Assembly: GCA_013362295.1 (NCBI GenBank) | Contig: JABFWJ010000212.1 | Location: 1 to 9,117 of the forward strand | Source: Thermoleophilia bacterium | Lineage (GTDB): Bacteria; Actinomycetota; Thermoleophilia; Gaiellales; Gaiellaceae | Direction of reading: 5' to 3' | DNA: 9,117 nucleotides | Shown here: piece by piece, positions 1 to 5,331 of the stretch | Layout: each line of letters opens with the position of its first letter | Position numbering within the stretch: the first letter of the stretch is position 1 | Translations under genes and position numbers: made by a program | The notes under the pieces: model-generated | Database searches by the model: none | Told to the model about the DNA's origin: nothing | Seen by the model: the letters and a program-made list of their open reading frames with translations, nothing else

Positions 1-28
1 CGGTCCCTAGCCACGCCGGCGCAGGCAA

Positions 29-295
29 TCACCCTGCGTCGACGAGGACATTGGGACCGTGCTTGTCGACGAAGCGATCGAGCACACCTGACGAGAGCAG
101 GCGCGTCCGTGCTTCGTTCGCCTCCTCGACGCTTTGGAACTCGAGATGGATGAAGACCTCGTTTGGATCGTCGACGCTTCGCAGCACGCGTTGCACCTGC
201 GCCTTCTCTCGGGCACGCGGCCGGTCCTGGTCGAACATGGGGCGCCATCTGTCGTAGTCGCCGGTCTGAATTCGTGTGATGACGAAGCCCGCCAC
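29..295 (-). CDS. small ABM/cyclase-like alpha+beta barrel protein, hypothetical
   Basis: An 88-residue protein starting at GTG. A strong Shine-Dalgarno sequence (AAGGAGGA on the minus strand) lies 5 bases upstream and fixes the start. The order is a beta strand near residues 3-9, a helix beginning at the Y-x-x-W motif (residues 14-17), a charged Arg/Glu stretch (25-35), a strand carrying V-x-R-V then D-D-P-N-E-V (41-47), a strand F-I-H-L-E-F (48-53), and a helix starting S-V-E-E-A (55-59). This pattern is typical of small dimeric ferredoxin-like barrels related to antibiotic-biosynthesis monooxygenases and cyclases. No catalytic residue can be assigned, so substrate and role are unknown. It has no membrane segment or signal peptide and is probably cytoplasmic. 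It is transcribed away from the 48-residue membrane microprotein, with 103 bases between the starts, which must hold its promoter. The fold is inferred from pattern only. Confidence 0.8.
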   Translation of the reverse strand: MAGFVITRIQTGDYDRWRPMFDQDRPRAREKAQVQRVLRSVDDPNEVFIHLEFQSVEEANEARTRLLSSGVLDRFVDKHGPNVLVDAG

Positions 296-300
296 CGTCT

Positions 301-308
301 TCCTCCTT
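301..308 (-). promoter_or_regulatory. strong Shine-Dalgarno sequence for the ABM-like gene
   Basis: The plus strand reads TCCTCCTT, so the minus strand reads AAGGAGGA, ending 5 bases before the GTG start whose first base is at 295. It decides that start and shows that some genes here use canonical leadered initiation, unlike several neighbours. Confidence 0.75.
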
Positions 309-398
309 CGGTTGCCGAGTCGGAAGCCTAGGAGCTGCGGGCGCAGGCGATCGCGTCGTGCGCGTTCACCGACCTGACCTCCGGGGAACCGAGACGCG

Positions 399-545
399 GT
401 GGCCCGGCCCTTGTTGACACCGCTTGCACGCCGGTATCGCTTCCCGCTCGCCTACGCCGCGGCGGCGGCAGTGGTGCTCGCCGCGTTTCTCTACATCGTG
501 TTTCGGGTCGCGTTGTACGTCTTCGGCCGGCTCTCGCCCGGATGA
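399..545 (+). CDS. 48-residue single-pass membrane microprotein, unknown function
   Basis: A short open frame, GTG to TGA, encodes 48 residues. The first 13 residues are basic (R3, R11, R12, R14). One hydrophobic stretch rich in Ala, Val, Leu, Phe and Tyr follows at about residues 16-42, then a short tail ending in R-L-S-P-G. This is a plausible single transmembrane helix with a positive-inside N terminus. A purine-rich GGGGAA lies 10 bases before the GTG; two TTG codons at 411 and 414 are alternative starts. It ends 21 bases before the acetyltransferase start on the same strand, so the two may be co-transcribed. There is no recognised family. Doubts are its shortness, the weak ribosome binding site, and that GC-rich DNA can give hydrophobic frames by chance. 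In its favour, it fills what would otherwise be a 270-base gap between genes. Confidence 0.45.
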   Translation: MARPLLTPLARRYRFPLAYAAAAAVVLAAFLYIVFRVALYVFGRLSPG

Positions 546-566
546 GCCGGCTGGGAGAATGGCGCC

Positions 567-1097
567 GTGCCGGAGGTTCGCCGTCTCGACCCGCCCGAGC
601 TGCGAACGCAGCTCGACGCGCTCGCGGACGTCCTCGCCGACTGCGTCGCGGGCGGTGCGTCGGTCAGCTTCATGGCGCCCTTCTCGCACGAGCAGGCCCG
701 CGCGTTCTTCGACGCGATGGCCGCAGAGGTCGAGCAGGGCCGCCGGCTGGTGCTCGGCGCCTTCGACGACGGCCGCCTGGTCGGCACCGTCCAGGTCATC
801 CTGGCGGTGCCGCCGAACCAGCCGCACCGCGGTGAGATCGCGAAGCTCCTCGTCCACCGCTCCGCCCGCAAGCGCGGCATCGCGCAGCTGCTGATGGAGC
901 ACGCCGAGTCCGAGGCGAAGGCACACGGCAAGACCCTGCTCGTGCTCGACACGGTGACGGGCGACGACTCGGAACGCCTCTACGCGCGGCTCGGCTGGAC
1001 GCGAGTCGGCGTGATCCCGCGCTACGCCCTCTACCCGGACGGGCGGCCCTGCGACACGACGGTCTTCTGGAAAGCCCTCTCGGAACCGGAGCGGTAG
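567..1097 (+). CDS. GNAT-family N-acetyltransferase
   Basis: A 176-residue protein of the Gcn5-related N-acetyltransferase fold, which transfers acetyl from acetyl-CoA to an amine. The N-terminal half is helical (about 8-60). The central strands include L-V-L-G-A-F (61-66) and L-V-G-T-V-Q (71-76). Motif A runs from I91 to M110 and contains the acetyl-CoA pyrophosphate loop R-K-R-G-I-A (101-106), close to the consensus Q/R-x-x-G-x-G/A. The C-terminal part has L-V-L-D-T (125-129) and the usual Y-A-R-L-G-W (139-144). The H-R-G-E-I-A-K-L-L-V lead-in resembles tabtoxin-resistance-type acetyltransferases, but the substrate cannot be told. The GTG start is supported by GGGAG nine bases upstream. It lies 21 bases after the microprotein gene and its stop is 1 base from the stop of the convergent small peptide gene. 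It is probably cytoplasmic, acting on a small molecule or protein amine. Confidence 0.9.
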   Translation: MPEVRRLDPPELRTQLDALADVLADCVAGGASVSFMAPFSHEQARAFFDAMAAEVEQGRRLVLGAFDDGRLVGTVQVILAVPPNQPHRGEIAKLLVHRSARKRGIAQLLMEHAESEAKAHGKTLLVLDTVTGDDSERLYARLGWTRVGVIPRYALYPDGRPCDTTVFWKALSEPER

Positions 1098-1098
1098 G

Positions 1099-1302
1099 TC
1101 AGTTGCCCTGCGTGATCGGAGCGGTCTGCTCCGCGTTCGCGTACGCGACCGAGTGGTCGCTGAGTACGTTCAGCGCCACGGCGGCGTTGATCGGCGCGGC
1201 GACGTTCGCGTTGATCAGCGACATCGCGGCGCGCTCCGGCAGCTCCTCGCCGGCCAGCGCGTTCAGCTCCTCACGACTCAGCTTGCGATATTCCTCACCC
1301 AT
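1099..1302 (-). CDS. 67-residue leader/core-like peptide (possible RiPP precursor)
   Basis: This minus-strand gene starts at ATG (first base 1302) because a perfect AGGAGG sits 7 bases upstream; an in-frame ATG 33 bases earlier has no such site. The 67 residues fall in two parts. Residues 1-30 are charged and helical, with Y-R-K-L-S-R-E-E-L-N, then G-E-E-L-P-E-R (18-24) and A-M-S-L-I. Residues 31-67 are almost free of charge and rich in Asn, Ala, Val, Thr and Gln (for example N-A-N-V-A-A-P-I-N-A), ending Q-T-A-P-I-T-Q-G-N. There is no Cys. This split between a charged leader with an L-P-E-R motif and a small-residue tail resembles precursors of ribosomally made, modified peptides, and I recall similar small proteins in Thermoleophilia. 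No modification enzyme is adjacent. It could instead be a short structural protein. It lies 63 bases downstream of acdS on the same strand. Confidence 0.75.
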   Translation of the reverse strand: MGEEYRKLSREELNALAGEELPERAAMSLINANVAAPINAAVALNVLSDHSVAYANAEQTAPITQGN

Positions 1303-1309
1303 CAGGTGA

Positions 1310-1315
1310 CCTCCT
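1310..1315 (-). promoter_or_regulatory. perfect AGGAGG ribosome binding site of the 67-residue peptide gene
   Basis: The minus strand reads AGGAGGTCACCTG followed by ATG. AGGAGG is 7 bases from the start codon, the strongest ribosome binding site in the window, suggesting high translation. The same bases can form a small CAGG/CCTG stem with AGGTCA in the loop, which would leave most of the site exposed. Confidence 0.75.
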
Positions 1316-1365
1316 GGTCGATCGTGGTTGCTCATGCATTCCCAGTTCCACCCGAATTACAATCC

Positions 1366-2373
1366 TCAGAACGCGCCTGCGTACGCGTTCAGCGCCGGCT
1401 GGCCGCCGAGGTGCGCGTAGAGAACTCGCGAGCCGGGCTCGATCCGGCCCGAGCGCACGAGGTCGATCAGCGCCGCCATTGACTTCCCCTCGTAGACCGG
1501 GTCGGTGAGCATTCCCTCGAGCCGAGCGCACAACCGGATCGCGGCCAGCGTTTTGTCGTCCGGAATGCCGTACGTGCCCGCGTGCCACTCGTCGAGCAGC
1601 ACGATCTCCGCGTCGACGAGCTCGCGCCCGCAGCCGATCGCCTCGGCCGTCCGGCGCGCGATGCGCGCGATCTGCGCCCACGTCTGCTCGACGGTCGCCG
1701 AGCCGTCGATCCCGAGGATCGCGCGCGGACGCTCCTGCAGGGCGAAGCCGGCGATCATGCCCGCCTGCGTCGAACCGGTGACCGAGCAGACGACGATCGT
1801 GTCGAAGAACACGCCGAGCTGCGCCTCCTGCTCGGCGACCTCGCGCGCCCAGCGCGCGAAGCCGAGCCCACCGAGCGGATGGTCGGACGCACCGGCCGGA
1901 ATCGCGTACGGCGTGCCGCCCGTCGCGGCAACCGTATCGAGCGCGTCCTGCCAGCTCGGCCGGAACGCGATGTCGAACCCCGCCTCGACGAGCCTCACGT
2001 CCGCGCCCATGATCCGCGAGAGCAGGATGTTGCCGACCTTGTCGTAGACCGAGTCCGGCCAGTCGACCCAGCGCTCCTGGACGAGCACGCAGCGCAGGCC
2101 GAGCCGGGCCGCGACGGCCGCGACCTGCCGCGTGTGGTTCGACTGCACGCCGCCGATCGAGACGAGCGTGTCGCAGCCTTGCGCGAGCGCGTCGGCCGCG
2201 AGGTATTCGAGCTTTCGCACCTTGTTGCCACCGTAGGCAAGACCCGAGTTGCAGTCCTCGCGCTTCGCCCAGAGCTCGACCCTCCCGCCCAGTTCCTCCT
2301 CGAGGCGCTCGAGCCGGTGCACGGGCGACGGGCCGAACATGAGCGGAACGTACGGGTGCTCGTCGAGGGTCAT
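1366..2373 (-). CDS. acdS: 1-aminocyclopropane-1-carboxylate (ACC) deaminase
   Basis: A 335-residue PLP enzyme of the tryptophan-synthase-beta fold that splits ACC, the precursor of plant ethylene, into 2-oxobutanoate and ammonia in the cytoplasm. Length and numbering match the Pseudomonas enzyme (338 residues) almost exactly. The PLP lysine is K51 in G-G-N-K-V-R-K (48-54), and S78 lies in Q-S-N-H-T-R (77-82). The residues that separate ACC deaminase from D-cysteine desulfhydrase are present: Y294 and E295 in D-P-V-Y-E-G-K-S-M, and L322 in Y-A-H-L-G-G. The phosphate loop is S-V-T-G-S-T-Q-A-G (197-205). Position 80 is His where the Pseudomonas sequence I recall has Gln; I believe this variant occurs in other active enzymes. 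The ATG start fits family length, but no clear ribosome binding site or TANNNT box precedes it. It diverges from the DUF6458 gene across 37 bases. No acdR/Lrp-type regulator is next to it. Identification is firm. Confidence 0.96.
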   Translation of the reverse strand: MTLDEHPYVPLMFGPSPVHRLERLEEELGGRVELWAKREDCNSGLAYGGNKVRKLEYLAADALAQGCDTLVSIGGVQSNHTRQVAAVAARLGLRCVLVQERWVDWPDSVYDKVGNILLSRIMGADVRLVEAGFDIAFRPSWQDALDTVAATGGTPYAIPAGASDHPLGGLGFARWAREVAEQEAQLGVFFDTIVVCSVTGSTQAGMIAGFALQERPRAILGIDGSATVEQTWAQIARIARRTAEAIGCGRELVDAEIVLLDEWHAGTYGIPDDKTLAAIRLCARLEGMLTDPVYEGKSMAALIDLVRSGRIEPGSRVLYAHLGGQPALNAYAGAF

Positions 2374-2410
2374 GTGTCGAAGATCATGGTTCCGGGCAGG
2401 ACACGCCTAC

Positions 2411-2716
2411 ATGGGACTCGCATTCAGCCTCATCATCACAGCCGTCGGCCTCATCCTCGCGCTCGCAGTGCATCCGGCAGGCTCGCATCCCGTCGACGTC
2501 AACACCGTCGGCTGGATCCTCTTCGTGATCGGACTTGTCGCCTTCATCCTCGACCTGCTGCTCTGGTCGACGTGGGGCCCCGGTTACCTGCGACGGACGG
2601 CCGTCGTCGACGCCGGGCCCGATTACCCGGTGCGCCGGCGCGCGTACGGCCAACGCCGCACCGTCGTCGAGGAAGAGGACGTCTCCGCGCCGCAGGGGCC
2701 TCCACCGGGCTACTAG
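2411..2716 (+). CDS. DUF6458-type two-helix membrane protein
   Basis: A 101-residue protein. The N terminus M-G-L-A-F-S-L-I-I-T begins the first transmembrane helix (about 2-20). A short loop with P-V-D-V-N-T-V-G (27-34) leads into the second helix (about 33-52), which ends in L-L-W-S-T-W-G (50-56). The tail (57-101) is polar, with Arg clusters (R61-R62, R75-R77, R82-R83), an acidic E-E-E-D stretch (87-90) and a proline-rich end. This layout, with D-V-N-T-V-G-W-I-L between the helices and W-S-T-W after the second, is what I know of actinobacterial DUF6458 proteins; their function is unknown. The ATG at 2411 is chosen because the helix begins at once and AGGA lies 9 bases upstream; longer in-frame starts would run into the divergent acdS gene. 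The esterase gene follows after 15 bases. Confidence 0.88.
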   Translation: MGLAFSLIITAVGLILALAVHPAGSHPVDVNTVGWILFVIGLVAFILDLLLWSTWGPGYLRRTAVVDAGPDYPVRRRAYGQRRTVVEEEDVSAPQGPPPGY

Positions 2717-2717
2717 T

Positions 2718-2723
2718 TAGTCT
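2718..2723 (+). promoter_or_regulatory. candidate -10 box of a leaderless promoter for the esterase gene
   Basis: TAGTCT matches TANNNT and ends 8 bases before the ATG at 2732. There is no Shine-Dalgarno sequence in between. It starts only 2 bases after the stop of the upstream gene. No convincing -35 element is seen. Confidence 0.45.
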
Positions 2724-2731
2724 GTCCGCAT

Positions 2732-3523
2732 ATGTGGCGGTATGCGATCGTCGCCGCGGGCATCGTGCTCGCGGTTGTCGTTGTGCTCCAGTTTCGAGGC
2801 TCCGACCACCACAAGAGCTCCAAGTCGACGACGGGATCGGCGCCTCGGTCGACCGAAACCCGCGGCGCACGCGTCGTCCATTACACGCTCGGCGGCCGTG
2901 ACGAGATCGCCGTCGTGCCGAAGAACACCGACCACAGACTTCTCGTCTTCCTGCACGGCCGCGGTGCGGGGCCCGACCAGTTCCTGAGCAACCAGCTGTT
3001 CGCGTCGCTTGCGCGCCCAGGCTCCCCGGTCGTCGTGATGTTGAACGGCGGCGACCACAGCTACTGGCACGACCGCAGCGGCGGCAAGTGGGCGACGATG
3101 GTGCTCGACACCGCGATCCCGGATGCCCGGCGACGCTTCCACACGACTGGGAAGGTGGCGATCGGTGGCATCTCGATGGGAGGCTACGGCGCGCTGCACA
3201 TCGCGAGTCTCCGCCCCAAGCTGTTCTGCGCGGTCGGGGGTCACTCCGCTGCGCTCTGGCACAGGGCGAGTGCCGCCGCGCCGGGCGCGTTCGACAACGC
3301 CGAGGACTTCAGGCGGAACAACGTGTTCACCGCGGTGTCGAAGCTCAAGCACCTGCAGGTGTGGCTCGACGTCGGCGACCAGGACTCGTTCAAGGCCGCC
3401 GACGGCGACCTCGCGCGCCGGTTGAGCGTGGTCCTCCACGTCTTCCCCGGCGGTCACGACAGCTCGTACTGGAACTCGCACATGGGCGCGTATCTGGCCT
3501 TCTACGCCCGCTGCAGTCTCTAG
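2732..3523 (+). CDS. membrane-anchored or secreted esterase (alpha/beta hydrolase)
   Basis: A 263-residue protein. Residues 1-20 form a signal or anchor segment (M-W-R-Y then A-I-V-A-A-G-I-V-L-A-V-V-V-V-L), followed by a polar Ser/Thr/Lys linker (23-46), so the catalytic domain is probably outside the membrane. The alpha/beta hydrolase domain has the oxyanion strand L-V-F-L-H-G-R-G (71-78) and the nucleophile elbow G-I-S-M-G-G-Y-G with S148. The likely acid is D218 or D216 in V-G-D-Q-D, and the likely base is H242 in P-G-G-H-D (239-243). The pattern is that of the esterase D / antigen 85-like group, which cleaves or transfers carboxylic esters; the substrate is unknown. No Cys follows the hydrophobic segment, so a lipoprotein is unlikely. 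It starts with ATG behind a TANNNT box and no ribosome binding site. Its stop shares CTAG with the convergent proline dehydrogenase gene. Confidence 0.9.
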   Translation: MWRYAIVAAGIVLAVVVVLQFRGSDHHKSSKSTTGSAPRSTETRGARVVHYTLGGRDEIAVVPKNTDHRLLVFLHGRGAGPDQFLSNQLFASLARPGSPVVVMLNGGDHSYWHDRSGGKWATMVLDTAIPDARRRFHTTGKVAIGGISMGGYGALHIASLRPKLFCAVGGHSAALWHRASAAAPGAFDNAEDFRRNNVFTAVSKLKHLQVWLDVGDQDSFKAADGDLARRLSVVLHVFPGGHDSSYWNSHMGAYLAFYARCSL

Positions 3524-4425
3524 GACGAGCGGCCGAGCACGCGGCCGACGAGGTCCGAGGCGATGTAGCCCGCCATCTTCGGGTTCTCCTGAAGACGCCG
3601 TACCGAGTACTCGTACCAATGCGACCCGTAGGGGACGTAAACGCGCACGCGGTGGCCGTCGGCGACCAGCTCGTCGGCACGGTCGGGGCGCACGCCGAGC
3701 AGCATCTGGAACTCGTAGCGCTCGCGGTCAAGGGCTGCGGCGCGCACGATGCGCAGCCCCTCGCGGATCAGATGCTCGTCGTGCGTGGCGATGGCGGCGT
3801 ACGACCCTTGCTCCACGAGCGCCTCGAGGCAGCGCACGTAGTTCGCGCGCACCGCCTCGTACTCGCGAAACGCGATCTCGGGCGATTCGACGTAGATCCC
3901 CTTGCACAACCGCACGTTGTCGAGACCGGGCAGGTCGGAGAGCGTCCGCCGCAGATACGCCTGCAGCACCACGCCGAGGTTGTCGAGACCCTCGGCATGC
4001 AGCTCGCGGTAGAGCTGCAGCGTGCGATCCGTCGTCGACGAGTCCTCCATGTCGATCCGGACGAAGTTGTCGCGCGCTGCGGCGTCCGCCACGACCGACT
4101 CGAGGTTGTCGCGGCAGAGGTCGTAGTCGAGCTCGAGCCCGAAGCCGGTGAGCTTCACCGAGACGTTCGAGTCGAGCCCCTCCTCGTCGACACGTGCGAG
4201 CACGTCGTGGTACTGGCCGGCGAGCGCCCGCGCGTCGTCGGGCGTGGTCACGTCCTCGCCGAGCACGTCGATCGTCGCCAGCTTCCTCTTCGCGTTCAGC
4301 TTCCGCACGACCCGGAGTGCGTCGTCGAGCGACGGGCCCGCGATGTAGCGCGACGAGAGCCGCTGGATCACGGGCTTCGGCACGCCCGGCAGCAGCCGGA
4401 CGATCGCGCGGTCGAGAAGAGCCAC
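3520..4425 (-). CDS. proline dehydrogenase, stand-alone PRODH
   Basis: A 301-residue FAD enzyme that oxidises L-proline to 1-pyrroline-5-carboxylate, the first step to glutamate, passing electrons to membrane quinone. It is a monofunctional (beta/alpha)8-barrel of normal length, not fused to a P5C dehydrogenase. Visible motifs, in order: V-S-V-K-L-T-G (88-94, K91), F-V-R-I-D-M-E-D-S (121-129), V-L-Q-A-Y-L-R-R-T (153-161), R-L-C-K-G-I-Y (172-178), A-T-H-D (213-216), Y-E-F-Q-M-L-L-G-V-R (237-246), and Y-x-x-R-R-x-x-E at Y273, R276, R277 and E280. That last motif has the spacing of the proline carboxylate-binding arginines of PutA. GTG is the only usable start, as no ATG, GTG or TTG lies in frame nearby upstream. 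It lacks a ribosome binding site but has a TACCAT box 10 bases upstream. No P5C dehydrogenase gene is in the window. The symbol could be putA, putB or fadM in different annotations, so none is given. Confidence 0.95.
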   Translation of the reverse strand: MALLDRAIVRLLPGVPKPVIQRLSSRYIAGPSLDDALRVVRKLNAKRKLATIDVLGEDVTTPDDARALAGQYHDVLARVDEEGLDSNVSVKLTGFGLELDYDLCRDNLESVVADAAARDNFVRIDMEDSSTTDRTLQLYRELHAEGLDNLGVVLQAYLRRTLSDLPGLDNVRLCKGIYVESPEIAFREYEAVRANYVRCLEALVEQGSYAAIATHDEHLIREGLRIVRAAALDRERYEFQMLLGVRPDRADELVADGHRVRVYVPYGSHWYEYSVRRLQENPKMAGYIASDLVGRVLGRSS

Positions 4426-4435
4426 GGGCGCGGCG

Positions 4436-4441
4436 ATGGTA
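4436..4441 (-). promoter_or_regulatory. candidate -10 box for proline dehydrogenase
   Basis: The minus strand reads TACCAT, a TANNNT match, 10 bases before the GTG start (first base 4425). The 5' leader would be at most a few bases. No Shine-Dalgarno sequence is present. Confidence 0.35.
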
Positions 4442-4474
4442 CCGCAGTCGCTCTCGTCGAAATCCGCTGGCTGC

Positions 4475-4771
4475 TTACGTCTCGCGCATGAACCCCTGGC
4501 GCGCGGCGCTCACCAGCGCCACCGCCTCGGGGAAGAGCACGCGCATCGCGTCGCGCAGCGCAACCGACTGCTCGTCGGCCGAGCCCTGGACCTCGATCTG
4601 CGAGAGCGCGGCCGCGGTCAGCTCGACGGCGGTGTTGAGCGTCAGCGTCGCGAACTGCTCGCGTTGCGTCTCCTGCACCGACTCCGCCTGCTGTTCCGCG
4701 AACTCGCGCAGCCCGCGGAGCAGATCCTCAGGATCGCCGCCGAACGGGAAACCGAATCCACCTTCTGACAT
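4475..4771 (-). CDS. 98-residue hypothetical protein with Gly/Phe-rich N terminus
   Basis: I do not recognise a family. The protein opens with a Gly/Phe-rich segment (G-G-F-G-F-P-F-G-G-D, 4-13), then P-E-D-L-L-R-G-L-R-E-F (14-24). A long predicted helix rich in Glu and Gln follows (about 14-60, including Q-Q-A-E-S-V-Q-E-T-Q), then a second helical region (66-96). It has no membrane segment and no Cys. The ATG lies 9 bases after the stop of the upstream gene on the same strand, so the pair probably forms an operon. The ATG is preceded by GCCTCC rather than a ribosome binding site, while TAGCCT, which includes the upstream stop, could act as an internal promoter. Its 3' end is 49 bases from the proline dehydrogenase start on the same strand. 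The role is unknown. Confidence 0.8.
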   Translation of the reverse strand: MSEGGFGFPFGGDPEDLLRGLREFAEQQAESVQETQREQFATLTLNTAVELTAAALSQIEVQGSADEQSVALRDAMRVLFPEAVALVSAARQGFMRET

Positions 4772-4777
4772 GGAGGC

Positions 4778-4783
4778 AGGCTA
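4778..4783 (-). promoter_or_regulatory. candidate internal -10 box overlapping a stop codon
   Basis: The minus strand reads TAGCCT then six bases then ATG. The first three bases are also the TAG stop of the upstream gene. As a TANNNT box it would start a leaderless transcript for the 98-residue protein inside the operon. It could be chance, because the stop supplies TAG. Confidence 0.3.
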
Positions 4784-5317
4784 GCTGAGGTCGAGCTTGT
4801 AGCCGCGCTCGACGTCGGCGACGAACTCTTCGACCGCCCCGGTGGACGAGCGGATCGCGCTGGAGAACGGCGACGTCGACTCGCCGAGCGCGCGTTCGAG
4901 CGCCATCGTGGCGGCGCCGACGTCGTCGAGGTATGCAGGCGTGGCCACGCGCGGCGGGGCGCCGATCGTGCGCTCGAGCGCGAGCGCCGCCGCCTCGGCG
5001 TCCTCGATCCCCTCGGGCTGCTCCGCGATCCGAACCTGCGCGAGCCGCGAGCGCAGCGTCTCCAGGTCGCCGCCGCCGGCGAGCTCGCCCGCGAGCTCGC
5101 ACAGCGCGACGATCGAGGCGGTGTCGCGCACGTCGTCGCGCCGTTCGACCGGCGCGCCCCGATCGTCGAGCACGAGCCACTCACGGTCCTCATCGCTCCC
5201 GAACGCCACGAGGTAGAAGCGGCGGCCCCGTCCAGGCTCGGCCGCGAGCACGCCGCTGACCGGTCCGTACACCGCTGCGGACGCCGCGCTACGAGCCAGG
5301 TCGTCGGCGAGCGACAT
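4781..5317 (-). CDS. 178-residue hypothetical protein
   Basis: I do not recognise a family. The chosen start is the ATG with first base 5317 (M-S-L-A-D-D-L-A-R-S). A longer frame to 5368 would run into the divergent methyltransferase gene and has no ribosome binding site. The first part holds a strand-rich segment (33-60: R-F-Y-L-V-A-F-G-S, then E-W-L-V-L-D-D-R-G), like a small beta domain that presents its own acidic turns. A helical segment (66-115) follows. The end has two similar short helices, A-A-L-A-L-E-R-T-I-G (109-119) and A-T-M-A-L-E-R-A-L-G (136-145), which suggest a small internal duplication. It has no membrane segment and an overall acidic composition. The gene leads a pair with the 98-residue protein. 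Its start is 13 bases from that of the methyltransferase on the other strand, with a leaderless-type box. Confidence 0.82.
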   Translation of the reverse strand: MSLADDLARSAASAAVYGPVSGVLAAEPGRGRRFYLVAFGSDEDREWLVLDDRGAPVERRDDVRDTASIVALCELAGELAGGGDLETLRSRLAQVRIAEQPEGIEDAEAAALALERTIGAPPRVATPAYLDDVGAATMALERALGESTSPFSSAIRSSTGAVEEFVADVERGYKLDLS

Positions 5318-5322
5318 AGAGT
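5317..5322 (+). promoter_or_regulatory. candidate leaderless -10 box for the methyltransferase gene
   Basis: TAGAGT matches TANNNT and ends 8 bases before the ATG at 5331, with no Shine-Dalgarno sequence between. It partly overlaps the start codon of the divergent gene, so RNA polymerase binding for one gene would cover the start of the other. Confidence 0.45.
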
Positions 5323-5325
5323 CAC

Positions 5326-5331
5326 AGCGTA
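5326..5331 (-). promoter_or_regulatory. candidate leaderless -10 box for the 178-residue protein gene
   Basis: The minus strand reads TACGCT, again TANNNT, 8 bases before the ATG whose first base is 5317. It is the mirror image, about position 5324, of the TAGAGT box on the plus strand, with the same 8-base spacing. Confidence 0.4.

Noticed and set aside
1..28. Left edge sequence as the end of another gene
   Set aside because: Only 28 bases remain before the stop of the first gene. Nothing can be supported.
414..442. Perfect TTGACA (414-419) as a -35 box with a weak TATCGC (435-440)
   Set aside because: The spacer is only 15 bases, the -10 is poor, and the bases lie inside the coding frame of the small membrane protein. 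Probably coincidence, though a promoter for the acetyltransferase cannot be fully excluded.
1117..1133. CGGAGC-GGTCT-GCTCCG hairpin near the convergent gene ends, considered as a terminator
   Set aside because: It is inside the 3' coding part of the 67-residue peptide gene and has no T tract in either direction. Only six pairs.
1303..1335. Upstream ATG adding 11 residues to the 67-residue peptide
   Set aside because: The perfect AGGAGG is placed 7 bases before the downstream ATG and would lie inside the coding sequence if the upstream ATG were used.
1582..2901. Long open frame (439 codons) on the plus strand opposite acdS
   Set aside because: It is antisense to a firmly identified ACC deaminase, its product is Arg/Pro/Asp-rich with no recognisable fold, and it runs into two real genes. 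It is a by-product of GC-rich codon use.
3316..3328. Perfect interrupted palindrome GAACA-ACG-TGTTC
   Set aside because: It lies inside the esterase coding sequence and encodes ordinary residues (N-N-V-F-T). It resembles but does not match the actinobacterial SOS box spacing (GAAC-N4-GTTC).
3088..4491. Long open frame (467 codons) on the plus strand across the esterase end and opposite proline dehydrogenase
   Set aside because: It overlaps two well-supported genes in other frames, and the product is low-complexity with no motif.
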